Assembly: GCA_937902985.1 (NCBI GenBank)
Contig: CALFNG010000399.1
Coordinates: 1-64,000, forward strand
Source: an uncultured Myxococcales bacterium
Lineage (GTDB): Bacteria > Myxococcota_A > Polyangia > Polyangiales > Polyangiaceae
Direction: 5' to 3'
DNA length: 64,000 nt
The notes below the pieces were generated by a model, which searched no databases, was not told the DNA's origin, and was given only the letters and a program-made list of their open reading frames with translations. A program made the translations under genes and the position numbers. Positions 17,152-26,223 of this stretch are shown piece after piece (position 1 is the stretch's first letter; the number at the start of each line of letters is the position of its first letter).

Positions 17152-17435
17152 TCTTGGGATGTCTTGGCATGAAAAAACGTTCGCATCACCGCGCAGAGAC
17201 GTCGCGACCCCTTCCGAGCTCTCCGACAAAAGTGTCACGCTCGACGAGGCGGTGACGCCGATAAAAGCCAAGCACGAGGCCACTTTCGGGCACAGACGGC
17301 TCGTCGTGGCCGCGGCACGGCTTGTCGGAATGCGCGGGGTACGGACGAGACCGATCTCTCCTCCTGAATAGAAGTTTGCGTTCGGGATGTGAGGTGGTCT
17401 CGCAGCCTTTCGCGATGCGGTAGGATCGCAGCCCC

Positions 17436-18125
17436 GTGGCCCGCTCGCTCAAGTCCGACCCCAACGTGCACGCCCTCGAGCTGCTGACGCCGCGCGCGGT
17501 GCGTCCGCACGACGCGGCTCGGCAGGATGACGCGCAGCCCCCGGGGACACGGGCGCGCAAGAAGAAGCGGGCCGAGACCATCGTCGTACGCCGTATCCAC
17601 CGGCGCGACCTCAACCGAGTCTGGGAGTTCCTGAAGCTCTCGTTCCGAGACGTGAACCGGGCCACGGTCGAGTACCAGCGGCCCCGAACGAAGCAACGAT
17701 TCCTCGAGACCTACGAGGAAGAGGGCGTCGAGCAGCTCCTCTTCACGATCGATCGCAAGATTGTCGCATATGCCGAGTGCACCTTCGAGATCGTGGGCAA
17801 GGACACCTGGGTGAATCCAGCGTATTTCGAGCGCCGCGACATGCGGCCGCTCTACGTCGAAGAGCTCGCCGTCCACCCGGATTGGGCTGGGCGCGGCGTG
17901 GGGTCGTTCGTGCTCGAGCAGCTCCAGCACCTAGCTCGCGTCCGGGGGCTCACCCACCTCGTGCTCGAGGTGGCCGAGAACAACGAGAACGCGCTCGCCT
18001 GGTACCGGAAGCGCGGATTTCGCAAGCTCGACGCGGCGATCTTCCTCGCCCAGAGCGTCGATACCGAGCCCGAGCTCCTCCCGCCGCGAGAGCTCGCGCA
18101 GCGTCGCGACGACGCGGCCGGCTAA
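17436..18125 (+). CDS. GNAT-family N-acetyltransferase
   Basis: 229 residues. A basic, probably disordered N-terminus (residues 1-45) precedes a GNAT domain. The acetyl-CoA pyrophosphate loop is VHPDWAGRGVGSFVLE (Q/RxxGxG/A pattern), followed by the family block LEVAENNENALAWYRKRGF. The acceptor could be a small amine, an antibiotic or a protein N-terminus; the sequence does not say. GTG start. Its TAA stop is the first element of the 10-bp repeat array that follows. Confidence 0.88.
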   Translation: MARSLKSDPNVHALELLTPRAVRPHDAARQDDAQPPGTRARKKKRAETIVVRRIHRRDLNRVWEFLKLSFRDVNRATVEYQRPRTKQRFLETYEEEGVEQLLFTIDRKIVAYAECTFEIVGKDTWVNPAYFERRDMRPLYVEELAVHPDWAGRGVGSFVLEQLQHLARVRGLTHLVLEVAENNENALAWYRKRGFRKLDAAIFLAQSVDTEPELLPPRELAQRRDDAAG

Positions 18126-18180
18126 ACTAGGCTGAACTAGGCTGAACTAGGCTGAACTAGGCTGAACTAGGCTGAACTAG
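18121..18180 (+). repeat. 10-bp tandem array with stop codons in all frames
   Basis: One GCTAAACTAG followed by five perfect GCTGAACTAG units. The first unit contains the TAA stop of the acetyltransferase. Because the period is 10, TGA and TAG recur in all three forward frames, and TAG occurs in all reverse frames. The array sits between two convergent genes. Confidence 0.9.
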
Positions 18181-18205
18181 ACTAGCGGCACGCCGCGGTC
18201 GCGTC

Positions 18206-19438
18206 CTACGGATTGCGCACGCAGTTGTCTGTCAGCGCGATCTCGGCGCCGAGATCGACGACCTCGAAGTTGCCGACCGTGATCGCCTTGAACGAGAGCG
18301 CCGTGACGCCCTGAGTGGCCCACTTGGCCGTGGTGGTCCGGTCGTCGGCGAAGGTGAGCGCGATCTGGCCGCCGTCCGACAGGAGCATGCCGTAGGTCTT
18401 CATGGCGTGCAGAATGGTCTTCTCGCCGGCGTCGAACGGCGTCTCGTCGAAGGTCGACTTCAGGCGAAAACGGACTCCGTACGGCGGCGCGTTGTCGTCG
18501 GTGCTCGACGGCGAGCCGGCGTGCGTCGCGGGATGCACGTAGGCCATCACCTTCATGCTCCCGTTGGGCAAGATGAAGCGCAAGGCGTGCTTCACCGCGC
18601 CCGCGGCGACCTCGTCGGCCGTCGGGAGGAGCGCGGCGATCGGAAAACCGCCCGCATCGGCCGACGTGCACTGGTCCCCGCGAAGGGTGTCCGGATACGT
18701 CTTCGTCAGATCCCACACGAAGGCGCCGAGCGCGGTGAAGGCCGTGCCTGATTGGGTCGCGTTGTAGATCTCGTAGAGCTTCTTCTGGGTCTGCTCCACG
18801 ACGAGAACATGGCAATCGCCCTGTCCGTTCGTCTTGTACGAGGTGTCGCACGTGTAGTCGGCGCTGCCCTCGGTGTTGCCGTTGGCCGGCATCGGCATCT
18901 GGAGCGGCACGGTGTCGCAATCGGTCCCGCCATAGCAATACGCGCCCTTCGTGGGCTTGGTGATCGTCTGACGCGGCGTCGAGCCATCGCCGAAGAAGAG
19001 GGGAATCGAAAAGTCGATCTGGAGCCGGCCGCCGCCCCAGCCACCCGAGGCCGCGAGCGCCGCGACGATGGCGTCCGAGCGGGAGCTCTTGACGAGCCCC
19101 GATACGTCTTTCGACCACGGCTCGGGCTGCTCGAAGAGGCCGCCGACGGTCGGCGTGCCGCCGAGATCGTTTGCGTCAGGGCTCGCGCCGGCGTCGGCGC
19201 GACTGGCCTGTCCGTCGAATCCCGACGCGGCCCCCTCGGAAGTCGCGACGGCATCCTGGTCCGACCCCGCCGAGCCCTCGGCCTGGACGCTACCGTCCGG
19301 CGCGCGCATGTCGTCGGTGCCGTCGGCTCCGTCGATGTCCCCCGCGTGAGCCTGCGAAGACGAGTCGCTTCCGCACGCCGCACACGTAAGCACCGCGACC
19401 ACCCCGACTCCGGCAAACCAGGCACCGGTCTTCATCAT
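18206..19438 (-). CDS. Myxobacterial lipoprotein of unknown function (410 aa)
   Basis: The N-terminus MMKTGAWFAGVGVVAVLTCAACG is a type II signal peptide with the lipobox Cys at about residue 22. A linker of about 90 residues rich in Asp/Ala/Gly/Ser follows. The remaining 300 residues form an unrecognised globular domain with several Cys (CYGGTDC, CDTSYKTNGQGDC) and predicted beta structure, probably anchored to the outer membrane facing the periplasm or exterior. Tandem ATGs at 19438 and 19435. The open frame extends 216 codons upstream but runs antisense to the RNB gene. Confidence 0.75.
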   Translation of the reverse strand: MMKTGAWFAGVGVVAVLTCAACGSDSSSQAHAGDIDGADGTDDMRAPDGSVQAEGSAGSDQDAVATSEGAASGFDGQASRADAGASPDANDLGGTPTVGGLFEQPEPWSKDVSGLVKSSRSDAIVAALAASGGWGGGRLQIDFSIPLFFGDGSTPRQTITKPTKGAYCYGGTDCDTVPLQMPMPANGNTEGSADYTCDTSYKTNGQGDCHVLVVEQTQKKLYEIYNATQSGTAFTALGAFVWDLTKTYPDTLRGDQCTSADAGGFPIAALLPTADEVAAGAVKHALRFILPNGSMKVMAYVHPATHAGSPSSTDDNAPPYGVRFRLKSTFDETPFDAGEKTILHAMKTYGMLLSDGGQIALTFADDRTTTAKWATQGVTALSFKAITVGNFEVVDLGAEIALTDNCVRNP

Positions 19439-19756
19439 CACAGAGTACCTGCGACTTTCGCCAGCGAGAAGCGCGGCGCGCGCCGCGGCGAGCGAATCGG
19501 CGGACGACCCGATACGATTGCGCGAGATGGCGATTCGCATCATGCGCGCCGATGCCTTCGCGCCGGCCACGTCGCTCGCGCTCGTCATGTGCTCATCGGG
19601 CACGCCGGCGACCACGCGCGGACCCGACGCCTCGACGATCGCGAACGGCGGCCAAGGAGCCAGCGGCTCCGGCGGGAAACGGGTCGGGACCAGCCGAAAA
19701 ATGCCGTAGCGACGCCGGCACGGGCGGGCCTGCCCGAGGCTGCTACGGTCGCGGGC
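19439..19756. other. Divergent intergenic region without supported gene
   Basis: 318 bp between the lipoprotein and the RNB exoribonuclease. On the minus strand a short stretch (FRLVPTRFPP) resembles the start of a RES-domain protein, but it is too short to count. No promoter pair is convincing. A GC-rich imperfect hairpin (CGGCACGGGC with GCCTGCCCG) lies at about 19717-19738. Confidence 0.4.
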
Positions 19757-21238
19757 GTGAATCCCCCTTCGACCGATCGGCACGGAGCCCCCTCGATCGA
19801 TCTCGCTGCGGCCGCGTACGCGTCCGCGAAAGAGCACGGGTTCGAACCCGACTTCGGCCCGGCCGTGGCTCGCGAGGTCGATGCGCTCCGCCGACGCAGT
19901 GCGTCGCCGGTCCCCGCGGCCCGCGATCTCCGCGACCTCGTGTGGTCGTCGATCGACAACACCGAATCGAGAGACCTCGACCAGATCGAAGTGGCGGAGC
20001 GCCTCGACGGGGGGCGCGCGAAGCTCCTCGTGGGCGTCGCCGACGTCGACGCGCTCGTGCTCCGGGGCTCTGCGATCGACGCCCACGCCGCCGCGAACAC
20101 CACGTCGCTCTACACGGGCGTGCGCGTCTTCCCGATGCTGCCGGAGGCTCTCTCCACGGGCCTCACGTCGCTCAATCCGGGCGAAGACCGCCTCGCCATC
20201 GTGATCGAGATGGTGGTCTCGGGCGACGGGGCGGTCGACACGTTCGACGTCTATCGCACGCTGGTCCGCAATCGCGCGAAGCTCGCTTACGACGACACCG
20301 CCTCGTGGCTCGACGGGTCATCGCCCCTTCCGCCGGCGGCGACGCGCGTGCAGGGCCTCGAAGGGCAGCTCCGACTCCAGGACGAGCTCGCGCGGCTCCT
20401 CAAGGCGCGCCGTCTCCAGCAAGGAGCGCTCGATCTCGAGACCATCGAAGCCGGCTCGGTGATGCGCGACGGCGCGGTGGTCGCCCTCGAGCTCACGCAG
20501 AAGAGCCGCTCGCGAGACCTCATCGAAGACTTCATGATCGCCGCCAACAGCGCGATGGCGCGCTTCCTCGAGCAACGCGGGCGCTCGGCGATCCGCCGCG
20601 TCGTGCGCACCCCGAAGCGGTGGGACCGCATCGTGGCGCTGGCCGCCACGCACGGAGCCAGGCTCCCCGCGGTCGCCGAGCCCCGCGCGCTCTCGGAGTT
20701 CTTGAGCGCCCAGCGGCTACGCGATCCCACGCGATTTCCTGATCTGTCGCTCTCCATCGTCAAGCTCCTCGGGCCCGGCGAGTATGCGCTCGAGACCGCC
20801 GGCCAGCGGCACGTCGGACACTTCGGGCTGGCCACGCGGGACTACACGCACTCGACCGCGCCGAACCGGCGCTTCGCAGATCTCGTCACCCAGCGCTCGC
20901 TGAAGGCCGTGCTGGCCGGGGAGCCACCTCCTTACGACGACGCGGCGCTCGAGGCGATCGCCGGCCATTGCACCAGCAAGGAGAACGACTCGCGCGCGGT
21001 CGAGCGCTTCATGCGAAAAGTCACCGCCGCGCTCTTCCTCACCCCGCGCATCGGCGAAGAGTTCGACGCGATCGTGACCGGGGCGGCGGACAAGGGGACG
21101 TTCGTCCGGCTGGTCTCGCCGCCCGCCGAAGGCCGCGTCGTTCGCGGCGAGCAAGGGCTCGACGTGGGGGACACGCTGCGCGTCAAGCTCGTGGCGACGA
21201 CGCCGAGCAAGGGCTTCATCGACTTCGCACGTGCTTGA
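19757..21238 (+). CDS. RNB-domain 3'-5' exoribonuclease (RNase II/R family)
   Basis: 493 residues starting at GTG. The RNB catalytic domain is visible from SSIDNTESRDLDQIEVAE (Asp cluster for Mg2+) through ALSTGLTSLNPGEDRLAIVI and DFMIAANSAMARFL to the C-terminal HSTAPNRRFADLVTQRSL signature. N-terminal cold-shock domains are missing and only a short OB/S1-like tail remains, so it is the minimal class of RNB enzymes. It should degrade single-stranded RNA processively to 5'-monophosphates. The long open frame upstream is antisense to the lipoprotein. It lies 15 bp before the LOG gene and probably shares its transcript. Confidence 0.9.
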   Translation: MNPPSTDRHGAPSIDLAAAAYASAKEHGFEPDFGPAVAREVDALRRRSASPVPAARDLRDLVWSSIDNTESRDLDQIEVAERLDGGRAKLLVGVADVDALVLRGSAIDAHAAANTTSLYTGVRVFPMLPEALSTGLTSLNPGEDRLAIVIEMVVSGDGAVDTFDVYRTLVRNRAKLAYDDTASWLDGSSPLPPAATRVQGLEGQLRLQDELARLLKARRLQQGALDLETIEAGSVMRDGAVVALELTQKSRSRDLIEDFMIAANSAMARFLEQRGRSAIRRVVRTPKRWDRIVALAATHGARLPAVAEPRALSEFLSAQRLRDPTRFPDLSLSIVKLLGPGEYALETAGQRHVGHFGLATRDYTHSTAPNRRFADLVTQRSLKAVLAGEPPPYDDAALEAIAGHCTSKENDSRAVERFMRKVTAALFLTPRIGEEFDAIVTGAADKGTFVRLVSPPAEGRVVRGEQGLDVGDTLRVKLVATTPSKGFIDFARA

Positions 21239-21253
21239 AAGGCCTCCCCCTCG

Positions 21254-22009
21254 ATGCTCGCATACCGTGATCCTTCGTTCATCGACGGCGACGACGCTCG
21301 CCCCCTCCGCATCCTGGCCGAATACATCCAGCCGCTCGCGCGCTTCCGCCAACAGCGCGTGCAAGACACGATCGTGTTCTTCGGCTCTGCGCGTTTGAAA
21401 GAAGACGGTCCGCTCGGCCGCTACTACGCCGGTGCGCGCGAGCTCGCGCGGCGGGTCACCGCCTGGTCGCTGAGCCTCGCCGAGCCGCGGCGGTTCGTCG
21501 TCTGCTCGGGGGGCGGCGGCGGCATCATGGAGGCGGCGAACCGCGGCGCGGTGGACGCGGGAGGGCGCACGGTGGGCCTCAACATCGGTCTGCCTCACGA
21601 GCAGCGGCCGAACGATTACGTGACGCCGGAGCTCTCGTTCGAGTTTCACTACTTCTTCATGCGAAAGCTCTGGTTCGCACACCTCGCGCGCGCGCTCGTC
21701 GTCTTTCCGGGTGGGTTCGGCACGCTCGACGAGCTGACCGAGATGCTCACCCTCGTGCAGACCCGCAAGCTCGATCGAGAGCTCCCGATCATCCTGTACG
21801 GGTCCGAGTACTGGCGCGAGATCCTGAATTTCGAGGCGCTGGTGCGCCATGGGATGATCGATCGCGCCGACCTCGAGCTCGTCCAGTTCGCCGACGACCC
21901 CCAGAGCGCGTTCGACATTCTGCAGCGGGTGCTCACGGGCGCCCCGTCGACGACGACCCCCGCGTTCGCGAACTCGCGAACGCCTCTCGACGACGGGCCG
22001 GCCGCTTAG
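21254..22009 (+). CDS. LOG family protein (nucleoside 5'-monophosphate phosphoribohydrolase-like)
   Basis: 251 residues with both LOG signatures: the SGGGGGIMEAANRGA phosphate-binding region and PGGFGTLDEL with the catalytic Glu (PGGxGTxxE). Family members cleave the N-glycosidic bond of nucleoside monophosphates, including cytokinin riboside phosphates and, in the PpnN branch, ordinary nucleotides. Coupling with an RNB exoribonuclease that releases nucleoside monophosphates suggests a shared RNA-turnover or nucleotide-salvage role (inference). Confidence 0.9.
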   Translation: MLAYRDPSFIDGDDARPLRILAEYIQPLARFRQQRVQDTIVFFGSARLKEDGPLGRYYAGARELARRVTAWSLSLAEPRRFVVCSGGGGGIMEAANRGAVDAGGRTVGLNIGLPHEQRPNDYVTPELSFEFHYFFMRKLWFAHLARALVVFPGGFGTLDELTEMLTLVQTRKLDRELPIILYGSEYWREILNFEALVRHGMIDRADLELVQFADDPQSAFDILQRVLTGAPSTTTPAFANSRTPLDDGPAA

Positions 22010-22020
22010 CCGGCGCCCGC

Positions 22021-22044
22021 GCGCAAACGCGCAAACGCGCAAAC
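22021..22044 (+). repeat. Three copies of GCGCAAAC
   Basis: Perfect 8-bp tandem repeat (x3) between the LOG and BtuF-like genes. It is short and probably only a slippage product. I see no cobalamin-riboswitch elements around it. Confidence 0.7.
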
Positions 22045-22066
22045 GGGACCTCGCTCCCGGGCTCAG

Positions 22067-23107
22067 ATGCCCGTGACGCCCGGCCAGAACGAGAAGCCGC
22101 TCGAGCCCCCGCTCGCTCCCGAGACGCTCACGCCGTTGATGAAGACGCCGCCGCGCATCGCCTCACTCCTGCCGTCTGCGACGGAGATCGTCTGCGCCGT
22201 CGGCGCCCAGGGCGATCTCGTCGGCGTATCCCACGAATGCGACTTTCCACACGGCGTCGAGGTCCTCCCGGTTCTCACCCGCGCCCGCCTGCGCCCGGTA
22301 CGATCGAGCCGCGAAGTCGACGCCGAGGTGCGCTCGGTGCTCCAGGACGCGCTCGCCGTCTACGAGGTCGAGCTCGAACGCCTTCGCGCCGCCCACCCCG
22401 ACGTCATCGTCACGCAGGATCTCTGCGACGTGTGCGCCGTATCGCTCGACGACGTGAGCGCCGCCGTCGCTCGACTCGGGCTCGAAGGGGTGCGAATCGT
22501 CAATCTGCACCCGACCCGGCTCGGCGACATCTGGAGCGACATCGACCGTGTCGCCGTCGCGCTCGGCCGGGCCCCCGAGGGGCGGCGCGTGGTCGCGACG
22601 CTCCGCGATCGCGTCGCGGCCCTTCACGAGCGCGCTGCGCGCTGCGCAACGCGCCCCGCCGTGCTCGCGATCGAGTGGCTAGACCCCGTCATGATCGGAG
22701 GCATGTGGATGCCGGAGCTGATCGATCTCGCGGGGGGCGTCCCGCTCGTGACGCAGCCCGGAGAGCACGCGCCGACCTTGTCTCTCGATGCGCTCCGCGC
22801 GCTCGATCCCGACGTCGTCGTGGTGAAGCCGTGCGGCTTCTCGCTCGAGCGAACCCTCGGCGAGGCGCAAGTACTCGCGGCCACGCTCCCCTGGGGCGAG
22901 TGGCGCGCGGTTCGCGAGGGCCGCGTCTACGTCGCCGACGGAAACGCGTACTTCAATCGCCCCGGGCCGCGCATCGTCGAGTCGCTGGAGATCCTGGCGG
23001 CGTGTGTTCATCCCGACGCCTTCCCCGAGCTGCGTCGTGCCCACGGCGAGTCGGTCCGCAGGCTCGACGCGAACCTCGCGGTCCGCCCCTTCTTCGAAAC
23101 GGACTAG
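22067..23107 (+). CDS. BtuF-like substrate-binding protein (cobalamin/Fe3+-type)
   Basis: Up to 346 residues of the helical-backbone (class III) binding-protein fold. Marks are IASLLPSATEIVCAVGA, VSHECDFPHGVE, the linking helix and GEWRAVREGRVYVADGNAYF. These proteins bind vitamin B12 or chelated iron for an ABC transporter. No signal peptide is visible and no permease or ATPase adjoins it; such cytosolic versions exist and are annotated as cobalamin-binding. An ATG at 22139 would remove a 24-residue Pro-rich lead and gives the usual N-terminus, so the true start is uncertain. Confidence 0.85.
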   Translation: MPVTPGQNEKPLEPPLAPETLTPLMKTPPRIASLLPSATEIVCAVGAQGDLVGVSHECDFPHGVEVLPVLTRARLRPVRSSREVDAEVRSVLQDALAVYEVELERLRAAHPDVIVTQDLCDVCAVSLDDVSAAVARLGLEGVRIVNLHPTRLGDIWSDIDRVAVALGRAPEGRRVVATLRDRVAALHERAARCATRPAVLAIEWLDPVMIGGMWMPELIDLAGGVPLVTQPGEHAPTLSLDALRALDPDVVVVKPCGFSLERTLGEAQVLAATLPWGEWRAVREGRVYVADGNAYFNRPGPRIVESLEILAACVHPDAFPELRRAHGESVRRLDANLAVRPFFETD

Positions 23108-23136
23108 CGCGACGCGTCGACCATGGCAGGTGCGAC

Positions 23137-23448
23137 TCAGGCCGCTTTGCGGCTCGGCCGCTTGGTGGTCACCTGGTCGACGTCGAGCGCCCTTTGCCGC
23201 TGCAGCATCCCTGTCGCGGCGTATCCGGCCACAGCCAGGAATGCCAGTCGACCGAGACGTGGAAAGAGGAGCCCGCCGAGCGCGGCGCCGAGCGCCCCGG
23301 CCCCCGCGAACGCGAGCAAGGGTCGCGTGCGCACGAGGTCTCGAATGCCCTCGGACGTCAAGGTCAAGAGAGTGGAGAGAGATTGCTTGGCCAAATCGAG
23401 GGTGATCGCGCGCCCGCCCTCAACGTGCGTCTTTGCCTGCCTGTCCAT
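23137..23448 (-). CDS. Small membrane protein with Gly-rich helices (103 aa)
   Basis: Short charged N-terminus (MDRQAKTHVEGG), an amphipathic helix and two closely spaced hydrophobic segments (LLAFAGAGALGAALGGLLF and FLAVAGYAATGML), ending in a basic tail. The Gly/Ala-zipper composition suggests helix packing in the membrane, like DUF883 or DUF3618-type stress proteins, but I cannot assign it. It is divergent from the outer-membrane protein gene. Confidence 0.55.
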   Translation of the reverse strand: MDRQAKTHVEGGRAITLDLAKQSLSTLLTLTSEGIRDLVRTRPLLAFAGAGALGAALGGLLFPRLGRLAFLAVAGYAATGMLQRQRALDVDQVTTKRPSRKAA

Positions 23449-23528
23449 GCTCAGCCTGCGGTGCACGCGCCGTGCCTCCCGCCGCAGAGGCGGCTAGCAC
23501 AGGAACCGCCCTTGCAACGCTGAGTGAC

Positions 23529-24146
23529 ATGAACACTTCACCATCCCTTTTTGTCTCGGTCGCTGCCGCCGGCCTCGCCGGCGTGGCTGCATTCCTCACC
23601 CCGAACACCGCGCGAGCCGATCGCGTCGTCGTCGAAGAGTCTTCAGAAGACTACGAGGCGCGGCACTCGCTCGACGTCGCCTTCGATGGCGAAGGGGCCA
23701 TTCCGCTCATGGATCGCCGCTTTCAAAGCGGAAATGATCTGACGGGCGGGGGTGGCTTCAAGGTCCGCGTCGGAGAGCAGATTCGCTTTCCACGCCTCCG
23801 GTTCACTCCGGAACTGGGATACGGATACGACCACCTCTTCGCGACCGACAACGCGAACAACGCCTTCGCGTGGGACATGCATCGGCTGTTCGCCGGCGCG
23901 CGGGTGGGCTTCGGTCGGGTCGTCGTACCGACGTTCTACGGTCACGTCGGGTACGGCTGGCGTGACACGAGAGACCCCAGCGTGGCGCAGGCGAGCGGTG
24001 TCGCGCTGGACGTCGGCTTCGCGCTCGACTTCCACGTCGTGCCGCACCTCGGCTTCGGCGCGCACGTGGAGTACGCGGCGATCGACGCTCAGCCCTACAC
24101 CCCTCAGTGGCTCGCGCTCGGGCTTCACGCCGACCTCGCGTTTTGA
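23529..24146 (+). CDS. Outer-membrane beta-barrel protein (205 aa)
   Basis: Classical signal peptide (MNTSPSLFVSVAAAGLAGVA to the cleavage region NTARA, about residue 30). The mature part has alternating hydrophobic/aromatic strands (FTPELGYGYDHLF, VVPTFYGHVGYGWRD, VVPHLGFGAHVEYAAID) and ends in LHADLAF with a C-terminal Phe, as expected for BAM-inserted barrels. Probably eight strands. Structural or small-solute role; no specific family recognised. Confidence 0.75.
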   Translation: MNTSPSLFVSVAAAGLAGVAAFLTPNTARADRVVVEESSEDYEARHSLDVAFDGEGAIPLMDRRFQSGNDLTGGGGFKVRVGEQIRFPRLRFTPELGYGYDHLFATDNANNAFAWDMHRLFAGARVGFGRVVVPTFYGHVGYGWRDTRDPSVAQASGVALDVGFALDFHVVPHLGFGAHVEYAAIDAQPYTPQWLALGLHADLAF

Positions 24147-24254
24147 GCGGCAGCGGCAGAGGCTGCGCCGGGTCGCGGGGTGCCGTGCCAGGTTACTGGG
24201 GCTGGCAACCGCACCCGTTCGGTTCGTCGCGAACGCGTCCCGAGTCACTCGGCG

Positions 24255-25760
24255 TCACGTCAGGTTGAAGAACTCGCGAATCTGGCTGATGAGGCGCTTC
24301 GACCGCTCTTCGGGCGGGGCCGCGTTGCCGCCTGCGGCCTTGGCGGCGCTGATCTCCGCCTGCCGCGTCGCGAGGAGGGAGCCGAGCCCCTCGACGAGTT
24401 CGGGGTGGGCGGCGAGCACGGCATGAAATGCGTCGTGGTCGATGACCACGAGGTCGCATGCAGTCTTCGCGCGGACGGTCGCCGACCGTACTTCGCCGGT
24501 CAAGAGACCCATCTCGCCGAAGTATTCGCCGGGCCCGAGGTTCGCGAGCTCCGACGCCTCGCCGCCCTCGACGCGCACCTCGACGGTGACACGACCCCGC
24601 TCGACGACGTAGAGCGCCATGCTCTTCTCCCCTTCCCTGACCACGATCTCCCCCGGCCCATAGGGCTTCAGGGTCGCGCGCTCGATGAGCACCTGACGAG
24701 CGTCGTCGGGCACTGACTCCATCAGAGCGACGGCGCCGAGCGCGGAGACCCGGCGCCGGCGCTCGTCGTCGGCCTTGGCCCTGGGATCGACGTGCGGAAA
24801 GTGGAGCGTCCGGGCGGGAAACGGCATCTCGATGCCGGCGCGGGCGAACGCGTAGTAGATCCGATCGCGGACGGCCCCCTCGATGTTCAAAGCGAGCCCG
24901 AAGTCGTCGACGTAGAAGAGCACCTCGTACTCGATCGAGCTCTCGGCGAACGAGCGCGTTCGCGCCGACGGGGCGGGCGCTTCGAGCACGCCGGTCACTT
25001 CGCGCGCGGCCGCCACCAGCGCCTCGTGGACCTCGTGCGGCGGAGACGCGGGCGACGCGTTGACGAGGACATGCCGGCGCGCGACCGGCGACGGCCGTGA
25101 ATAGTTGCGGATGGCCGCCTTCGCCAGACCGGCGTTCGGCAGGATGACCTCGACGTGATCGAGCGTCATCACCGTGGTCGCACGCCACGTGACCTCGGTG
25201 ACCCGCCCTGCCTGGTGCCCGTCGTCGAGCTCGACCCAATCCCCGACGTCGAAGGGGCGCTGGAGCTGCAAGGCGAGACCGGAGACGAGGTTGCCGAGCG
25301 TGTCTTGCATCGCCAGCCCGACGACCGCGGTGAGCAACGCCGACGTCGTCAAGATCGATCCCGGCTCGACGTCGACGGATCGCAGCGCCAGCAGCGCGAC
25401 GAAGAGATAGACGGCGCCCGTGGACAGGTCCCGGAAGATGCGCGGAGCCGGCCGCGCCGAGCGCCGTCCCCCGAGGACGTCGATGAGCAGGACGACCATG
25501 CTGCGGCCGATGGACGCGAGCAGGAAGAAGGTGACCGCGAACTCGAGGATGCGCTGCGCGACGCTGCCCTGGAGCGGGAGCGCCCGCGCCAGCGACGCTA
25601 GCAGGGAGACGACGAGGAGCACGCCGCCCTGCCGGGCCCTCGAGCGCCGCCCGGCAGGCAGCAGCGCGCTCGCCAGGAGCACGAGCACGCTCGCGGACAG
25701 GTAGCCCGTGAGGATCGCGCCGCTGGATTCCGGAGGAACGAACGTCGACGGGTCACCCAT
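24255..25760 (-). CDS. MscS-type channel with C-terminal cyclic-nucleotide-binding domain
   Basis: 501 residues. Four or five N-terminal membrane segments lead into the MscS pore and beta domain (LTAVVGLAMQDTLGNLVSGL, then QRPFDVGDWVEL and VILPNAGL). The C-terminal domain (about 345-475) is a cNMP-binding fold: YGPGEIVVREGE, then LGPGEYFGEMGLL with the phosphate-binding cassette and RSATVRA. This matches bacterial cyclic-nucleotide-gated channels, which are gated by cAMP or cGMP rather than strongly by tension. An upstream ATG at 25772 is possible. It ends convergent with the outer-membrane protein gene. Confidence 0.92.
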   Translation of the reverse strand: MGDPSTFVPPESSGAILTGYLSASVLVLLASALLPAGRRSRARQGGVLLVVSLLASLARALPLQGSVAQRILEFAVTFFLLASIGRSMVVLLIDVLGGRRSARPAPRIFRDLSTGAVYLFVALLALRSVDVEPGSILTTSALLTAVVGLAMQDTLGNLVSGLALQLQRPFDVGDWVELDDGHQAGRVTEVTWRATTVMTLDHVEVILPNAGLAKAAIRNYSRPSPVARRHVLVNASPASPPHEVHEALVAAAREVTGVLEAPAPSARTRSFAESSIEYEVLFYVDDFGLALNIEGAVRDRIYYAFARAGIEMPFPARTLHFPHVDPRAKADDERRRRVSALGAVALMESVPDDARQVLIERATLKPYGPGEIVVREGEKSMALYVVERGRVTVEVRVEGGEASELANLGPGEYFGEMGLLTGEVRSATVRAKTACDLVVIDHDAFHAVLAAHPELVEGLGSLLATRQAEISAAKAAGGNAAPPEERSKRLISQIREFFNLT

Positions 25761-25832
25761 GCGCGGGATCATCGTACTCGAGACGCGCCTCGATCACCTG
25801 GGCAAGCCGTCGAACGAAGCGCGCGCCCCCGA

Positions 25833-26090
25833 TCAGCTCAGTATGAGGTCGGCCGCCCTTTCGGCGATCAGATTCTTCCCGACGCCTGGCAAGTCGAGGG
25901 TTACGGACAGGCCGAGCGCGCGGAGCTCGTCGGCCGGGCCCACGCCGAAGTCGCGCCACTGGTCATAATTGTCTCGGTGGCCGCGCATGTAGATCACGTG
26001 GTTGATCGAGCTCGAGCCCCCGAGCACCTTCCCGCGTGGCCAGTGCATCTCGCGACCCTTGAGGCCACGATGACGTAATCGTATGTTCCA
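25833..26090 (-). pseudogene. Collapsed GMC oxidoreductase (choline dehydrogenase-like) gene
   Basis: Only about 260 bp of a gene normally near 1.6 kb remain. In order on the minus strand: an N-terminal TYDYVIV (FAD beta strand); then, in another frame, [20 protein letters not shown] with [11 protein letters not shown] (GMC signature 1 region); then [20 protein letters not shown] (signature 2); then the extreme C-terminus [10 protein letters not shown] and a stop. At least three internal deletions and one frame change are needed. It sits between the MscS gene and the OmpA gene. Confidence 0.75.
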
Positions 26091-26223
26091 TGGCCGCTCC
26101 CGTGGCCGATCAGTACACGCGCGCCCGGCGATCGACAACTGCGGGTTCCGTCGCGGCTCCCCCCCGCGCGACTTGGCACGCCTCTGGCTTCGTGTGGGTG
26201 ACAGCAACAAGGAGGAGAACCAC

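Noticed and set aside
19600-19740. RES-domain remnant (FRLVPTRFPP) on the minus strand
   Set aside because: Only about ten residues match, and no other RES motif follows.
22010-22066. Cobalamin riboswitch before the BtuF-like gene
   Set aside because: Only 57 bp are available, filled by GCGCAAAC repeats; no B12-box is visible.
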